A stretch of 64,000 nt of DNA from Bactrocera neohumeralis (taxonomy: Eukaryota > Arthropoda > Insecta > Diptera > Tephritidae), in assembly GCF_024586455.1 (NCBI RefSeq), contig NC_065922.1:37754089-37818088 (forward strand). Direction: 5' to 3'. This document shows positions 24,840-33,982 of this stretch, in pieces. Position 1 is the first letter of the stretch. Each line of letters starts with the position of its first letter. Under the pieces are notes generated by a model. The model worked only from the letters and a program-made list of their open reading frames with translations, did not search any database and was not told the DNA's origin. The position numbers were made by a program, and so were the translations under genes.

Positions 24840-25305
24840 TTATGAGACTAAGTGAAACCGCTAAATGTGTTTTTTTTTTTTTTGGAAAGCCTGGACATGA
24901 CGCAACCGTATCACTAGAAGAACGCAGAACTATAAATTCTAAGTGGTACACCACCATTTTTTTGCCTGTTATCTTTCAAGCAATCAGGAAAACTAACCGC
25001 CGAAGACGGATCACTCTTCATCACGACATTGTTAGCTCTGATACTGACTTGATAGCTCGACTGAAACAATCATCGATTTGATGAGTAATTCACCGTAAAG
25101 TCCTGACTTGGCAGCGAATGACTTCTTTAAATACCCTTATGTACAAAATTTCGTTTTTCGACACCTAAAGAGACGGTTGATGCGTTCTGCACGCATGCTT
25201 TGGAGATTCTTTAATTAGAGTGACAAAAGTGATTCGAGTACTGCTTCAAATGCATGAAAAAGTATATAAGAGCGCTACAAAAGTTTTTCCTAAAACAACA
25301 TCATC
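24840..25305 (+). mobile_element. Mariner (SETMAR-type) transposase C-terminal relic (family D)
   Basis: The plus strand encodes FFFGKPGHDATVSLEERRTI, then NSKWYTTIFLPVIFQAIRKT and NRRRRITLHHDIVSS, which includes the second catalytic aspartate in LHHD. After a gap come SPDLAANDFFKYPYVQN (third aspartate), FSTPKETVDAFCTHALEIL and FEYCFKCMKKYIRALQKFF. These are the ordered C-terminal blocks of insect mariner transposases often annotated as SETMAR-like. Frameshifts and stops separate the blocks, so it is a fossil. Confidence 0.8.
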
Positions 25306-26200
25306 AACAAAATTCTTTATTCCTGTGAAAGTACAGACCCTGAACGCAACTTTCGACGGTTTTCAAGCATAAACCGGCCGATACTGCTGCAATTTCACGT
25401 TCGATAGACCACAGACTTGTTTTAGCCTTACAGGAAATAGTCTAACGGCGTCAAATCATACGACCGAATTGGCCATTTGACTGGGCCATTTAGTGAGATA
25501 ACACGTTCAACAAACTTGGTTTTCAATAAATCGATTCTGGTATTCGCTGTGTGACTTCTGGCGCCAACCCTTTGTCCATGTCCAATCATTCAGCATAATC
25601 GCTGAAGATGATTTTCATCACGGAAGAAAACGGCCGGATCATAAACCGCACCAAACGGACAATATTTCGGGATGCAATGGTAACTCATGGATTGCTGACT
25701 GAAGAATGATGCATATTTTGCTTATTGAGGAAGCCATTCAGCCAGAAATGAGCATAATCGCTGGTTTCGATGAAAATCTCTTTTCAAGTTGTTGCGATTT
25801 GATCTTGTCAATGATGATCTTGTAATGATGTAGGCCAAGATCTTTTCACAAAATTCGACGTGTGAGAGACTGATTTTGGTCTTCCTCAATTTATACGCTA
25901 GCGGCAACAATATTCTCGGCACTACGGGCATTAATTTGTCTCACTGGCACGGCAACATTTTGTACTGGGCCTGTGGATTCAAATTTTCCACTAGACGTTT
26001 AATTGTTGATCTGATAGGACGATTATGATGACCATAAATTAGACGTAGCGATCATAAAGTTGAGGCCACTGACTCCGAATTTCGGTAGAAAATATTAATA
26101 ATTTCGACTCGTTGTTAGATCATATAACTTATAAATCCTACTGAAGAAAAATGTTCAAAAGAGCGGAAAAAATATGACGTTGTTTGCTGTCCCTATCGGT
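25306..26200 (-). mobile_element. Tc1/mariner-superfamily transposase relic (family B)
   Basis: On the minus strand the blocks VAVPVRQINARSAENIVAAS, then EEDQNQSLTRRILCKDLGLH and HYKIIIDKIKSQQLEKRF (about 25970-25770) match the linker and helix-turn-helix part of the group. They are followed by AIMLISGWMAS (SDEAHFWLNG region) and ELPLHPEILSVWCGL (about 25690-25640). Frameshifts and stops are frequent. It abuts the plus-strand mariner relic at 24.84-25.3 kb, so two fossils lie back to back. Confidence 0.75.
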
Positions 26201-27565
26201 CTACTTTTGTAGCGCCCTTCTTAAAAACCCCGTTAGATCTTAATGGAGATTACTTTGAAAAACAATTAAACACTTTTCGATGATTAATATTTGATTTTGT
26301 TCACCGATCTCGAAAGTTTCGAGTCGAAACACATATGAAAGGCAACCCAAATTATAGGTGGATAAATTTGAAAAATGTTAGATGCGAACAGAACTAACTT
26401 CGTTGAGTGGCTAAATTCCCCTTTATTTAGAATATTATTTCTTTTCATAACTTTTGCATACTTATCTTTATATAAATAACGATTTATGACAATAATATCG
26501 AAGCATTTTTGCTGTTAAATGGAAATCAAAAAATTGTAAGAAGTTTCTGGTTTCAAAAGAGCTCAGTTGAAATTGTTCCGATAAAGTAGCACTGATTGCA
26601 TGAACACGAGGCTGATAATCTTAACTTCTCTACAATTGCCCAATAAATCGAAATGCTTTTACTAAAGGTTATTGTGGAGTGGAGTAGTTAGCAGCTTTAC
26701 TACAATTTTCTGTAATTGCTCACACTCAATCTATCTAGCTACATTTTGAGGATTTTAGAAGCTCAAGATCGCCAACGGCTTGATAAATTTTGGCTGGAGA
26801 ATTACTCAAATCATAAAAAACTCTCAAACATTTAATGGATTGTGATGAGATGTGATCACCAGCCCCGGAAGTGGCAGTTCCGCACTCGTCATGCTTCCTG
26901 TTAACACTCTTATCTAACCAACACATAAAATATAACCAATTTAGTAAAATATCATACACAAAAATATAAAACTCTTAAAATTATTTAATAATTTGTTTAT
27001 ATTTGTTGACTTCGAAATATAATTATAATTTCGAAAACACCTATACCAATATTTCCTGCGAATATCCATTCCAATTAATAACTTATTTTCTCTATAGCTT
27101 ATTATATTTGCATTACGTAGCCTAATTTATTATTGAATTTCAACCAATTTATGCCAAACACAAGTTTTAATTATGATTTATTGATATGAGTGAATGGTTT
27201 TATGAATAAGGAAAAGATTAGATTGAAAGAACACAACGACAAATTATTTTACTTTTTATTTTTGAGCTTTCAGAACGCGAATACGAAATGCATTATCGCC
27301 TAGACAAAGCAATAAGCTTGCAAATGAGCAGATAAAAATTTTATCTGAAAAAACAAAAAACCACGCAGGTTGCTAAGTATCTTTTTATAATTTCAATTCT
27401 TGGAAATTCTCTTATCAAGAGCCGTTTCAACCAAAGATAAGCTCTACTCATGGTAATGCTTCAAAATGGAAAAATAAACTCCCGTTCATTTCGTGCTGAT
27501 ATTAGTCGTGCATTATAGTTAATTTCGTAGTATATATAAGTATGTAGATATGTATATAAAAAAAT
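26201..27565. other. AT-rich intergenic stretch downstream of the first peritrophin gene
   Basis: No domain-like frame or named repeat. Confidence 0.35.
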
Positions 27566-27569
27566 TAAA

Positions 27570-27589
27570 TTTATTCAAATGCTTTTATT
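27570..27589 (-). promoter_or_regulatory. Candidate poly(A) signals of the 27.7-kb peritrophin gene
   Basis: On the minus strand AATAAA hexamers lie at 27589-27584 and 27575-27570, about 75-90 bp past the stop codon. Confidence 0.5.
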
Positions 27590-27662
27590 ACACGTGACTC
27601 GTTTCATGAAACACAAAACTTTCGTTTCTTAGGGTACAAACCCGGTGTAATATAATAGTAAT

Positions 27663-29069
27663 TTAAAACAATTTAAGAAAATGAAAAAGGTTGAATGCCG
27701 AAGAGCGTTTCTCTTTGAGGACCTTTTTAGTTCTGGTGACGTCTGCATTGCAATCGAAATTGTCATCACAATAATTCTTGTTATAGTTAAATTGCTGACC
27801 TTTGGGGCAACTTTGTAGGTAATAGACAATTTCGCCATTAACTTCGGCGCATAAAGCGAATTTCTCACAAGAGCCATTCTGTGGATAGAAGCCGATATCG
27901 GGGCAATCAAATGCCGGTAGTGTAGTAGATTCCGGCTCGTCCGTGCTTGTTGGTGCATCAGTGGTTACAGTTGGAGCATCAGTTGATTCTGTTTCATCGG
28001 TGGATACCGTCACTTCAGTGGTTTCGGGGGCGTCAGTTGATGCGGTTTCATCGGTGGTTACGGTCACTTCAGTGGTTTCCGGGGCATCAGTTGTTTCAGG
28101 TTCATCGGTGGTTACGGTCACTTCAGTGGTTTCGGGGGCGTCAGTTGATGCGGTTTCATCGGTGGTTACGGTCACTTCAGTGGTTTCGGAGGCGTCAGTT
28201 GTTGCAGGTTCATCGGTGGTTACGGTCACTTCAGTGGTTTCGGGGGCGTCAGTTGATGCGGTTTCATCGGTGGTTACGGTCACTTCGGTGGTTTCTGGAG
28301 CATCGGTTGTTGCTGGCTCTTCAGTAGTTACAGGAGCATCAGTTGTTGTCGGCTCTTCAGTAGTTACAGGAGCATCAGTTGTTGTCGGCTCTTCAGTAGT
28401 TACAGGAGCATCAGTTGTTGTCGGCTCTTCAGTGGTTTCTGGAGCATCGGTTGTTGTCGGCTCTTCAGTAGTTACAGGGGCATCAGTTGTTTCCGGCTCT
28501 TCAGTGGTTTCTGGAGCATCGGTTGTTGTCGGCTCTTCAGTAGTTACAGGGGCATCAGTTGTTTCCGGCTCTTCAGTAGTTACAGGAGCATCTGTTGTTG
28601 CCGGCTCTTCAGTAGTTACAGGATCATCTGTCGTTGCCGGAGCCTCCGTAGATTCGGGGTCATCTGTTGCAGCTGTAGTTGTATCCTCTTTCTCTGCGGG
28701 TGTCTGATTGTCAATACTACCAGTAGGAGCACTAGTGGGTATAGTTGGTTTGATGAGGTCTCCATCTGTCGTAGCAGTAGTGGGTACTGTCGGACTTTGT
28801 ACATCCTCATCGCCATCAGAACTGTCTTCAGTTTCACTAAAATACGCAACTTTTGGCACACAAACTCCATCGTAACGGTCAAAAACGTATCCACTTTTAC
28901 AATTGAAGTATTTGATATCGAATGTGCCGTCCTCGTTAAGATCACATGCATAAAATGCTGGTGAATTATCGACGAATGCAAATAATCCTACGCGTTTACA
29001 AGGATTCAACAAAACTCCAGCATCAGCCACGGCTATTGCCAAAAATAATCGAAGAAAAAATAATTTCAT
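27663..29069 (-). CDS. Secreted mucin-like peritrophin with CBM14 domains (468 aa)
   Basis: Predicted extracellular chitin-binding mucin. The start chosen is the ATG at 29069-29067; an upstream in-frame TTG is not a normal start. Residues about 1-18 (MKLFFLRLFLAIAVADA) look like a signal peptide. Residues about 20-75 form an N-terminal CBM14-like domain with four cysteines only (NPCKRVG, SPAFYACDL, YFNCKSGYVF, GVCVPK). Residues about 130-375 are Thr/Glu/Pro/Ala repeats, first 12-residue units such as TTDAPVTTEEP, then 18-residue units around ETTEVTVTTDE. These are typical O-glycosylation substrates. A complete six-cysteine CBM14 follows (FDCPDIGFYP, GSCEKFALCAE, QSCPKGQQFN, NYCDDNFDC), then a basic tail with KEKRSS. 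No intron is needed. CBM14 proteins of this kind line the peritrophic matrix, trachea or cuticle; the tissue here is unknown. Nearest relative in the window is the 34-37 kb gene, which has the same N-terminal domain. Confidence 0.9.
   Translation of the reverse strand: MKLFFLRLFLAIAVADAGVLLNPCKRVGLFAFVDNSPAFYACDLNEDGTFDIKYFNCKSGYVFDRYDGVCVPKVAYFSETEDSSDGDEDVQSPTVPTTATTDGDLIKPTIPTSAPTGSIDNQTPAEKEDTTTAATDDPESTEAPATTDDPVTTEEPATTDAPVTTEEPETTDAPVTTEEPTTTDAPETTEEPETTDAPVTTEEPTTTDAPETTEEPTTTDAPVTTEEPTTTDAPVTTEEPTTTDAPVTTEEPATTDAPETTEVTVTTDETASTDAPETTEVTVTTDEPATTDASETTEVTVTTDETASTDAPETTEVTVTTDEPETTDAPETTEVTVTTDETASTDAPETTEVTVSTDETESTDAPTVTTDAPTSTDEPESTTLPAFDCPDIGFYPQNGSCEKFALCAEVNGEIVYYLQSCPKGQQFNYNKNYCDDNFDCNADVTRTKKVLKEKRSSAFNLFHFLKLF
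27960..28680 (-). repeat. Coding minisatellite: 36-bp then 54-bp units in the mucin domain
   Basis: Tandem units encode TTDAPVTTEEP-type 12-mers in the upstream (5') half and ETTEVTVTTDE-type 18-mers in the 3' half. Copies are nearly identical, implying recent expansion or gene conversion. Confidence 0.9.
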
Positions 29070-29132
29070 TGCGTTCAAGTCAATTTTTTCACCAATCGTT
29101 CTTTTCGTTCACTTCTTTAAACTACAAATAAC

Positions 29133-29162
29133 TGTTGAGCACCTTGGAAGTATTCTTTTATA
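29133..29162 (-). promoter_or_regulatory. Core promoter of the 27.7-kb peritrophin gene (TATA box plus initiator-like site)
   Basis: On the minus strand TATAAAAG occupies 29162-29155. An ACAGTT initiator-like sequence has its A at 29133, 29 bp downstream of the first T of the TATA box. That leaves a leader of about 63 nt before the ATG. Confidence 0.6.
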
Positions 29163-29471
29163 GAAAATTTAATTAATTGGTTGATATATTATTTCATTCA
29201 AATATCTTTTAATTAACTGATAAAAAAAAGTTCCACAAATAGATAAATAGTAAGCGGTTTTACCTTCTTGACATATAATACTATCTTTGGATACCTGAAG
29301 ACATATCTTAAACGCACCTATCTCAATACAAAAACAAAAAAGTATTAATTTGAAAGAATTATCAATGTGGATTTTTGTTTGCTCTACATTGGCTAATAAA
29401 AATAGATATTAGAATTTTTTGAAAAGTTTGAAAATTTTTTCATAACTAAATTCGGAAACAATAAATAGGTA

Positions 29472-30350
29472 AGATTTATACTCTTGCAACATGTTGCTAC
29501 AGAGATATAATAGTTTTGTTCGCCTAACGATTCTTTATATCACCTAAAAATAATCGAGATAGGTACGAAGTTATATATTTAATCATATAAATGATCAGAA
29601 TGATGAGACGAGCGCAAATCCGAGGGACTGTCTGTCTTACACATGTTAGACACATGTTCCTTGAAAAAAAAATTGGGACGAGTTCGTAGATGGGCGTAAT
29701 TGGATCACTTCCACGCCCCACGCAGTTAACCGAAAATCTATAAAAATGGTAATAAAATATAGTCTTTATTTAGACTACTATTATATTTAGATATAAATCT
29801 GTTATTTGGTACAGAGGATTGCAGTATTTTACAAAAATGTGTAGCCCCGCCCTCTAATGTACATATTTTGTAAGCCACTAGAACTACAATAACCAGATTC
29901 GACTAAGAAAAATTCCATAGGAACCATGAACAGTGTGAAAATTAATGAAATCAATTCATAACCCTGCTCTCTCCTCATATAACGGTTTTGTTAAAACTGC
30001 TTAAAGCACGATGAATTAATAACCGAATGCATCAGACACATTAAATTTTCCACTCAGTTTGATAAAAAAAGGACTTTAAAGGAATCGGGGTCAAAATTGG
30101 ACGATGGACGGAGTCCACCGCCGAAATTTCGGTGAAAAGCCATGTCACAGGACCTAATCAACCGATATTAACCAAATTTGGTGTATAATATCACCTTGAC
30201 ATTTATATGTTCCAGTGCGAAAACAACCAAAATTGGACTACAGCCTCGTCTACTTCGCATATAACCTAATTTTTAATTCTATCTATGTCCAAATCGGACC
30301 AAAAATATTTAAGTCCCACGGTCGCACGGTGCCATACCAGCTGAATACGG
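29472..30350 (+). repeat. DINE-like dispersed repeat, second family
   Basis: It begins near CTCTTGCAACATGTTGCTAC and AGATATAATAGTTTTGTTCG. It continues with CACCTAAAAATAATCGAGAT and a GACTGTCTGTCTTACACATG segment, then GTTCGTAGATGGGCGTAATT and GATCACTTCCACGCCCCACG. Downstream it has ACCAAATTTGGTGTATAATA. This block order is one I know as a common dispersed repeat in tephritid DNA, with the GTCY core of DINE-type elements. The family name is an inference. Confidence 0.6.
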
Positions 30351-30402
30351 GGAGTGGTTAATGGTTAAAATGTGATTTTTAGTCAAATAAAATAAGTACA
30401 TA

Positions 30403-31072
30403 CAAGGTGATTTCCAAAGTGAACAGGACTTTAAAAAAAAAATAGAACAAATGGTTTTTTCGACAAAATCAATTTATTTTATTCAAAATAGCGCATTATC
30501 GTGCAACAAACGCCAACTTTCATCTTCGCGATATTCAGGCGGAACTCGTCAAATACGGCGCACCAAACACTTCAAAACTCCAAGGTAGAATACCGCATTA
30601 ACGTTTTGGCCAGAACAAATTCTTTGTGGACAAAACCCTTGGAATCATAAAAACAAATCAACATTGTCTTTACTTTGACTTCTCCATGCGCGATGATTGG
30701 CCCACATGTTGATCATCATTTATGTTCTCACGACCATTTTGAAAACGTTGAAACTACTCGTGCACTCTGCAACGGGATAGACAATCCTCGCCATAAACTT
30801 GTTTCATCAATTGAAACGTTTCGGTAAAAGTTTTACCGGTTTTAAAACAAAATTTAATGTTGGCTCTTTCCTCGAAGCTCATTTTCGCACCGATAACACA
30901 AACATACTGACACTTAAAACGCAATAACTTCACTTCCAATCGATAAAATGTCATAAAATTCTCACTGGATAATCGATAAAGATAGCAGATTCTAACGCAC
31001 CAATCGACATAAAGATGGCGCCACCAGGGGCGCTAGATTCAAAAAGTCCTGTTTACTTTGGGAAGCACCTTG
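30403..31072 (-). mobile_element. 670-bp internally deleted mariner with intact terminal repeats (family E)
   Basis: Terminal inverted repeats of 28 bp are clear. The left one starts CAAGGTGATTTCCAAAGTGA at 30403. The right one, read inwards from 31072, starts CAAGGTGCTTCCCAAAGTAA. They differ at three positions and both reach ACAGGACT. A TA dinucleotide flanks each end (30401-30402 and 31073-31074). On the minus strand a transposase start survives (MSFEERANIKFCFKTGKTF, then ETFQLMKQVYGEDCLSRCRV at 30890-30770), followed by fragments from further down the protein. The size and structure indicate a non-autonomous deletion derivative. Confidence 0.9.
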
Positions 31073-31555
31073 TATATACGAAGCATAACTGGAAGACCGT
31101 TACAGCATATGATTTACTCTATATGGGGACAATGTCGTTCTATCGTTGGTAGGCCAAATACTCTTCAGCAGATTGAGTCGCATGGTTTATTAGTATGCTC
31201 CTCGTACAAATAAATGGAATATATATGTATAACCAACCTAATTGTGAATTGGAATTGTTGTCAAAATGTTTATCATCAACAGCATGCAAATTTCTCTTGT
31301 TTATCAAGTTATGTGACCACTTTATGTAGATTTGGAAATGTTATTCTCGAAATTTAGAAACTTTACTTCCATAGTCTTCGAATTAAGAGCGGTTGTTCTA
31401 CCGACTACATTTGTGAGACCCAGAACCTTCGAACTGAATTCAGATCTCATATTCAAGTGAGAAGATTTCTATAAGAGACACTCCTGGCGGAACCTTCGAT
31501 TTGCTTTCTCTAGTTGGACTACCGAATTCAGATCTTATAAAAAAAACAGTCAAGA
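31073..31555. other. Non-coding stretch, nothing recognised
   Basis: No domain-like frame or repeat was recognised. Confidence 0.35.
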
Positions 31556-31975
31556 GACTAGATTTGACAGTCAAAACTTTGAAATTGTAGATAATTTCGT
31601 CTACTTACAAACCAGTATTAACACCACCAACAATGTCAGCCTGGAAATCCAACGCAGGATTACTCTTGCCAACAGGTGCTACTTCGGACTGAGTAGGCAA
31701 TTGAAAAGTAAAGTCCTCTCTCAACGAACGAAAGCCAAACTCTATAAGTCGCTCATAATTCCCGTCCTGCTATATGGTGCAGAGGCTTGGCCGATGACAG
31801 CAACCGATGAGTCGACGTTACGAGTTTTCGAGAGAAAGGTTCTGCGAAAGACTGTTAGACGCATTCAGTGACGACATTGACATGTTGATTAAAAGACAGC
31901 GGCTACGCTGCCTATGGTTGTCCGGATGGACGAAAACACTTCTGATTTTTTGGACCAGGTGGAGAAGGACCTGGC
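31556..31975 (+). mobile_element. RTE-type LINE 3' fragment, second copy
   Basis: The plus strand encodes SQNFEIVDNFVYLQTSINTT, then VSLEIQRRITLANRCYFGLS and RQLKSKVLSQRTKAKLYKSL, then IIPVLLYGAEAWPMTATDES and RVFERKVLRKTVRRIQ. This is the post-palm 'thumb' region of RTE-type reverse transcriptase. A jump near 31865 leads to DQVEKDLAK at the end. It matches the copy at 4.9-5.7 kb and retains the segment that copy has lost. Confidence 0.85.
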
Positions 31976-32188
31976 TAAATAACTAGACTTTCTCGCTTAA
32001 ACAAATTAAGAAGTAATGAATTAAAATCTCAGTTAGAATTGCCTTTACTTGAAAACGCTTAGTGAAATATATATCTGCATATTTTTTATAAATAACTAGA
32101 CTTTCCGCTTAAACAAAGAAGTAATGAATTAAAATCTCGTTAGAATTGCCATCTTGAAAACGGAAATATATATCTGCATATTTATATA
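31976..32188. repeat. Two-unit tandem repeat (113 bp and 100 bp)
   Basis: Unit 1 (31976-32088) and unit 2 (32089-32188) both start TAAATAACTAGACTTTC and both contain AAGTAATGAATTAAAATCTC and ATATATATCTGCATATTT. Unit 2 differs mainly by small deletions. It directly follows the LINE fragment. Confidence 0.85.
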
Positions 32189-32499
32189 GTTAATGCCAAT
32201 GAGATATCTGTGAAGCATCCGGTGAAAAAAAAAAAAAAAATTATTTTAGTCTCATAAATAGACTATTAAAAAACTGCAAAGAATTTAAATAGGGGTTGTG
32301 AAGAGTGGGTCTGACCATTATGGAAAATGCTCCACAATCCACATTGAACAAAGGTTGCAATGGGCGCAGGAAACGTCAACCATTGTTGAAGCAAGTTAAT
32401 ATTTGCGGATGTGTCAACTTTTGTATCGTTCAACCCCTTGAAACGTATTTAGCTAAGAAAAGGACAATCATTTATCTAAAGGTGTGTTAAGCAATCCCA
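32189..32499. other. Short non-coding stretch with poly-A tract
   Basis: An A run lies at about 32226-32240. An open frame at 32305-32490 has no recognisable domain and probably belongs to the degraded Tc1 element that follows. Confidence 0.35.
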
Positions 32500-32790
32500 A
32501 AAGTATGTTTATGTACATAGTATGTTTCTCTGCTCATGGAAGTGGGATTTCGAGGTGCTTCACAGAAAGCCTGAACGCTGTTAGAATGATAAAGTTATAT
32601 ACTAATAAAAGGAGTTCCACCGAAGTCAGCTCAAATGCTTTACCGCAGAAATAACCATGATTGGATACTGCTTGTATGAAACTGAACTCAATAGCAACAA
32701 GAAAATCATATTGCTACTTTAAATTGGCCAGCACAGTCACCAGACGTCAATTGTTTGGACTTTAAATCAATAATTTAAAAAATCACTGAT
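32500..32790 (+). mobile_element. Tc1-like transposase relic
   Basis: The frame fragments PKSMFMYIVCFSAHGSGISR and NWPAQSPDVNCLDFK match two ordered Tc1 blocks: the WGCFSAHGVG-type motif and the WPAQSPDLNPIE motif that precedes the last catalytic Glu of the DD34E group. The intervening part is scrambled by frameshifts. It is a fossil. Confidence 0.65.
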
Positions 32791-33906
32791 TTTCGCGATT
32801 TTTTTAAATGTTGAAATTAACTTATCAGTCAGATGATTTTTTGAAATAAATACATTCATGACGAATACAAAATGATTTTTTGGATTGGAACTAGATATCT
32901 TCAAAACTATTCCTTTGAGAGTGGAAACCGTTTTGAAAAACACCATTCTGGAAAAAACGCGTTTAAAGATTGGAGTCGCTATGTGCCCCACTCTGTTCCT
33001 TTTCTACAAGAAACGCTGTAGCGACCGTAATAATTTGAATTTCGAATTCAATATTTTAGAAAATGTTTACTACTGTGTATATTATCCGATAATGCAACAA
33101 AAAATTAACTGTGGAATATATGTATTTATGATTTAATGAATCATAATCAATAAAAAACTCAATTACGAATTTGACGATGATGTGCTGTTTGGCGTTTAAG
33201 GTAATGCTATATATCGAAATATCAAAAACAGATCAACGAAATATCTAACTTTGTTAAAACTTGACGAATGCTAACGCACGAATGAACGAAAAAATTGAGA
33301 GATAAGATTATTTATTCTTCATTTTAGCAGAATTAAAAGACAAATATCCAAACAAATATCAGAAAGATAATAGTAGGCTTTCACTCTTCTTCAGTTCAAT
33401 TTTGCTTTTTGCGCAACCAGTAGTTTTTATATTTGTCATTTTATCACTCAAACGCAAAAGTAAATATTTGAGCTTTTAACGGAAGTGTGCAAATTTGCGT
33501 ATGCTACTATAATTAGAGCAATCGCAATAAAAGCGGCAATAAAAAAATGTCTCGTTCTAAACAAAAAAATACGCTCTAGATACCAGAGCTTGTTTGTGAT
33601 CTAGCATGTAAGAATTTAGCAATTCACTTTCATGCGGGAATAACCAATCACAAGTGGTAAGCAAATTGCGTGATAAAATTGTAATCTCAACTACTTTCAA
33701 GATTACTTTTGTACTTGAAGCTTTTGTGTGGGGCATGACTCACCGCTCGCCAATCTGATAAAATATTCAACACTTGAGTTCGGTCCGCAATATGCTATCT
33801 ATCCCTGGTCAAAATAAAAGTCAATATGTTAGTAATAAATTACTTAGAGATAAATCGTTTAGTATTATATTTGATAAAAAAAAAACTTAAATTAATGCAA
33901 ATTTTC
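32791..33906. other. AT-rich intergenic stretch, nothing recognised
   Basis: Frames at 32767-33136 lack domain features. Confidence 0.35.
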
Positions 33907-33912
33907 TTTATT
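33907..33912 (-). promoter_or_regulatory. Candidate poly(A) signal of the 34-37 kb peritrophin gene
   Basis: AATAAA on the minus strand, about 70 bp beyond the TGA at 33985-33983. Confidence 0.5.
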
Positions 33913-33982
33913 TTACAATTATAGTATAAGCATTACTTATACATAAATACGAGTGCACGAAGTGCGGTCTCTCGCATTAGAC

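Noticed and set aside
27960..28680. CRISPR-like regular repeats
   Set aside because: The repeats are contiguous coding units without unique spacers, inside a peritrophin gene of a eukaryote.
27943..28707. 254-codon plus-strand Val/Ser frame as a gene
   Set aside because: Antisense shadow of the 27.7-kb peritrophin repeats.
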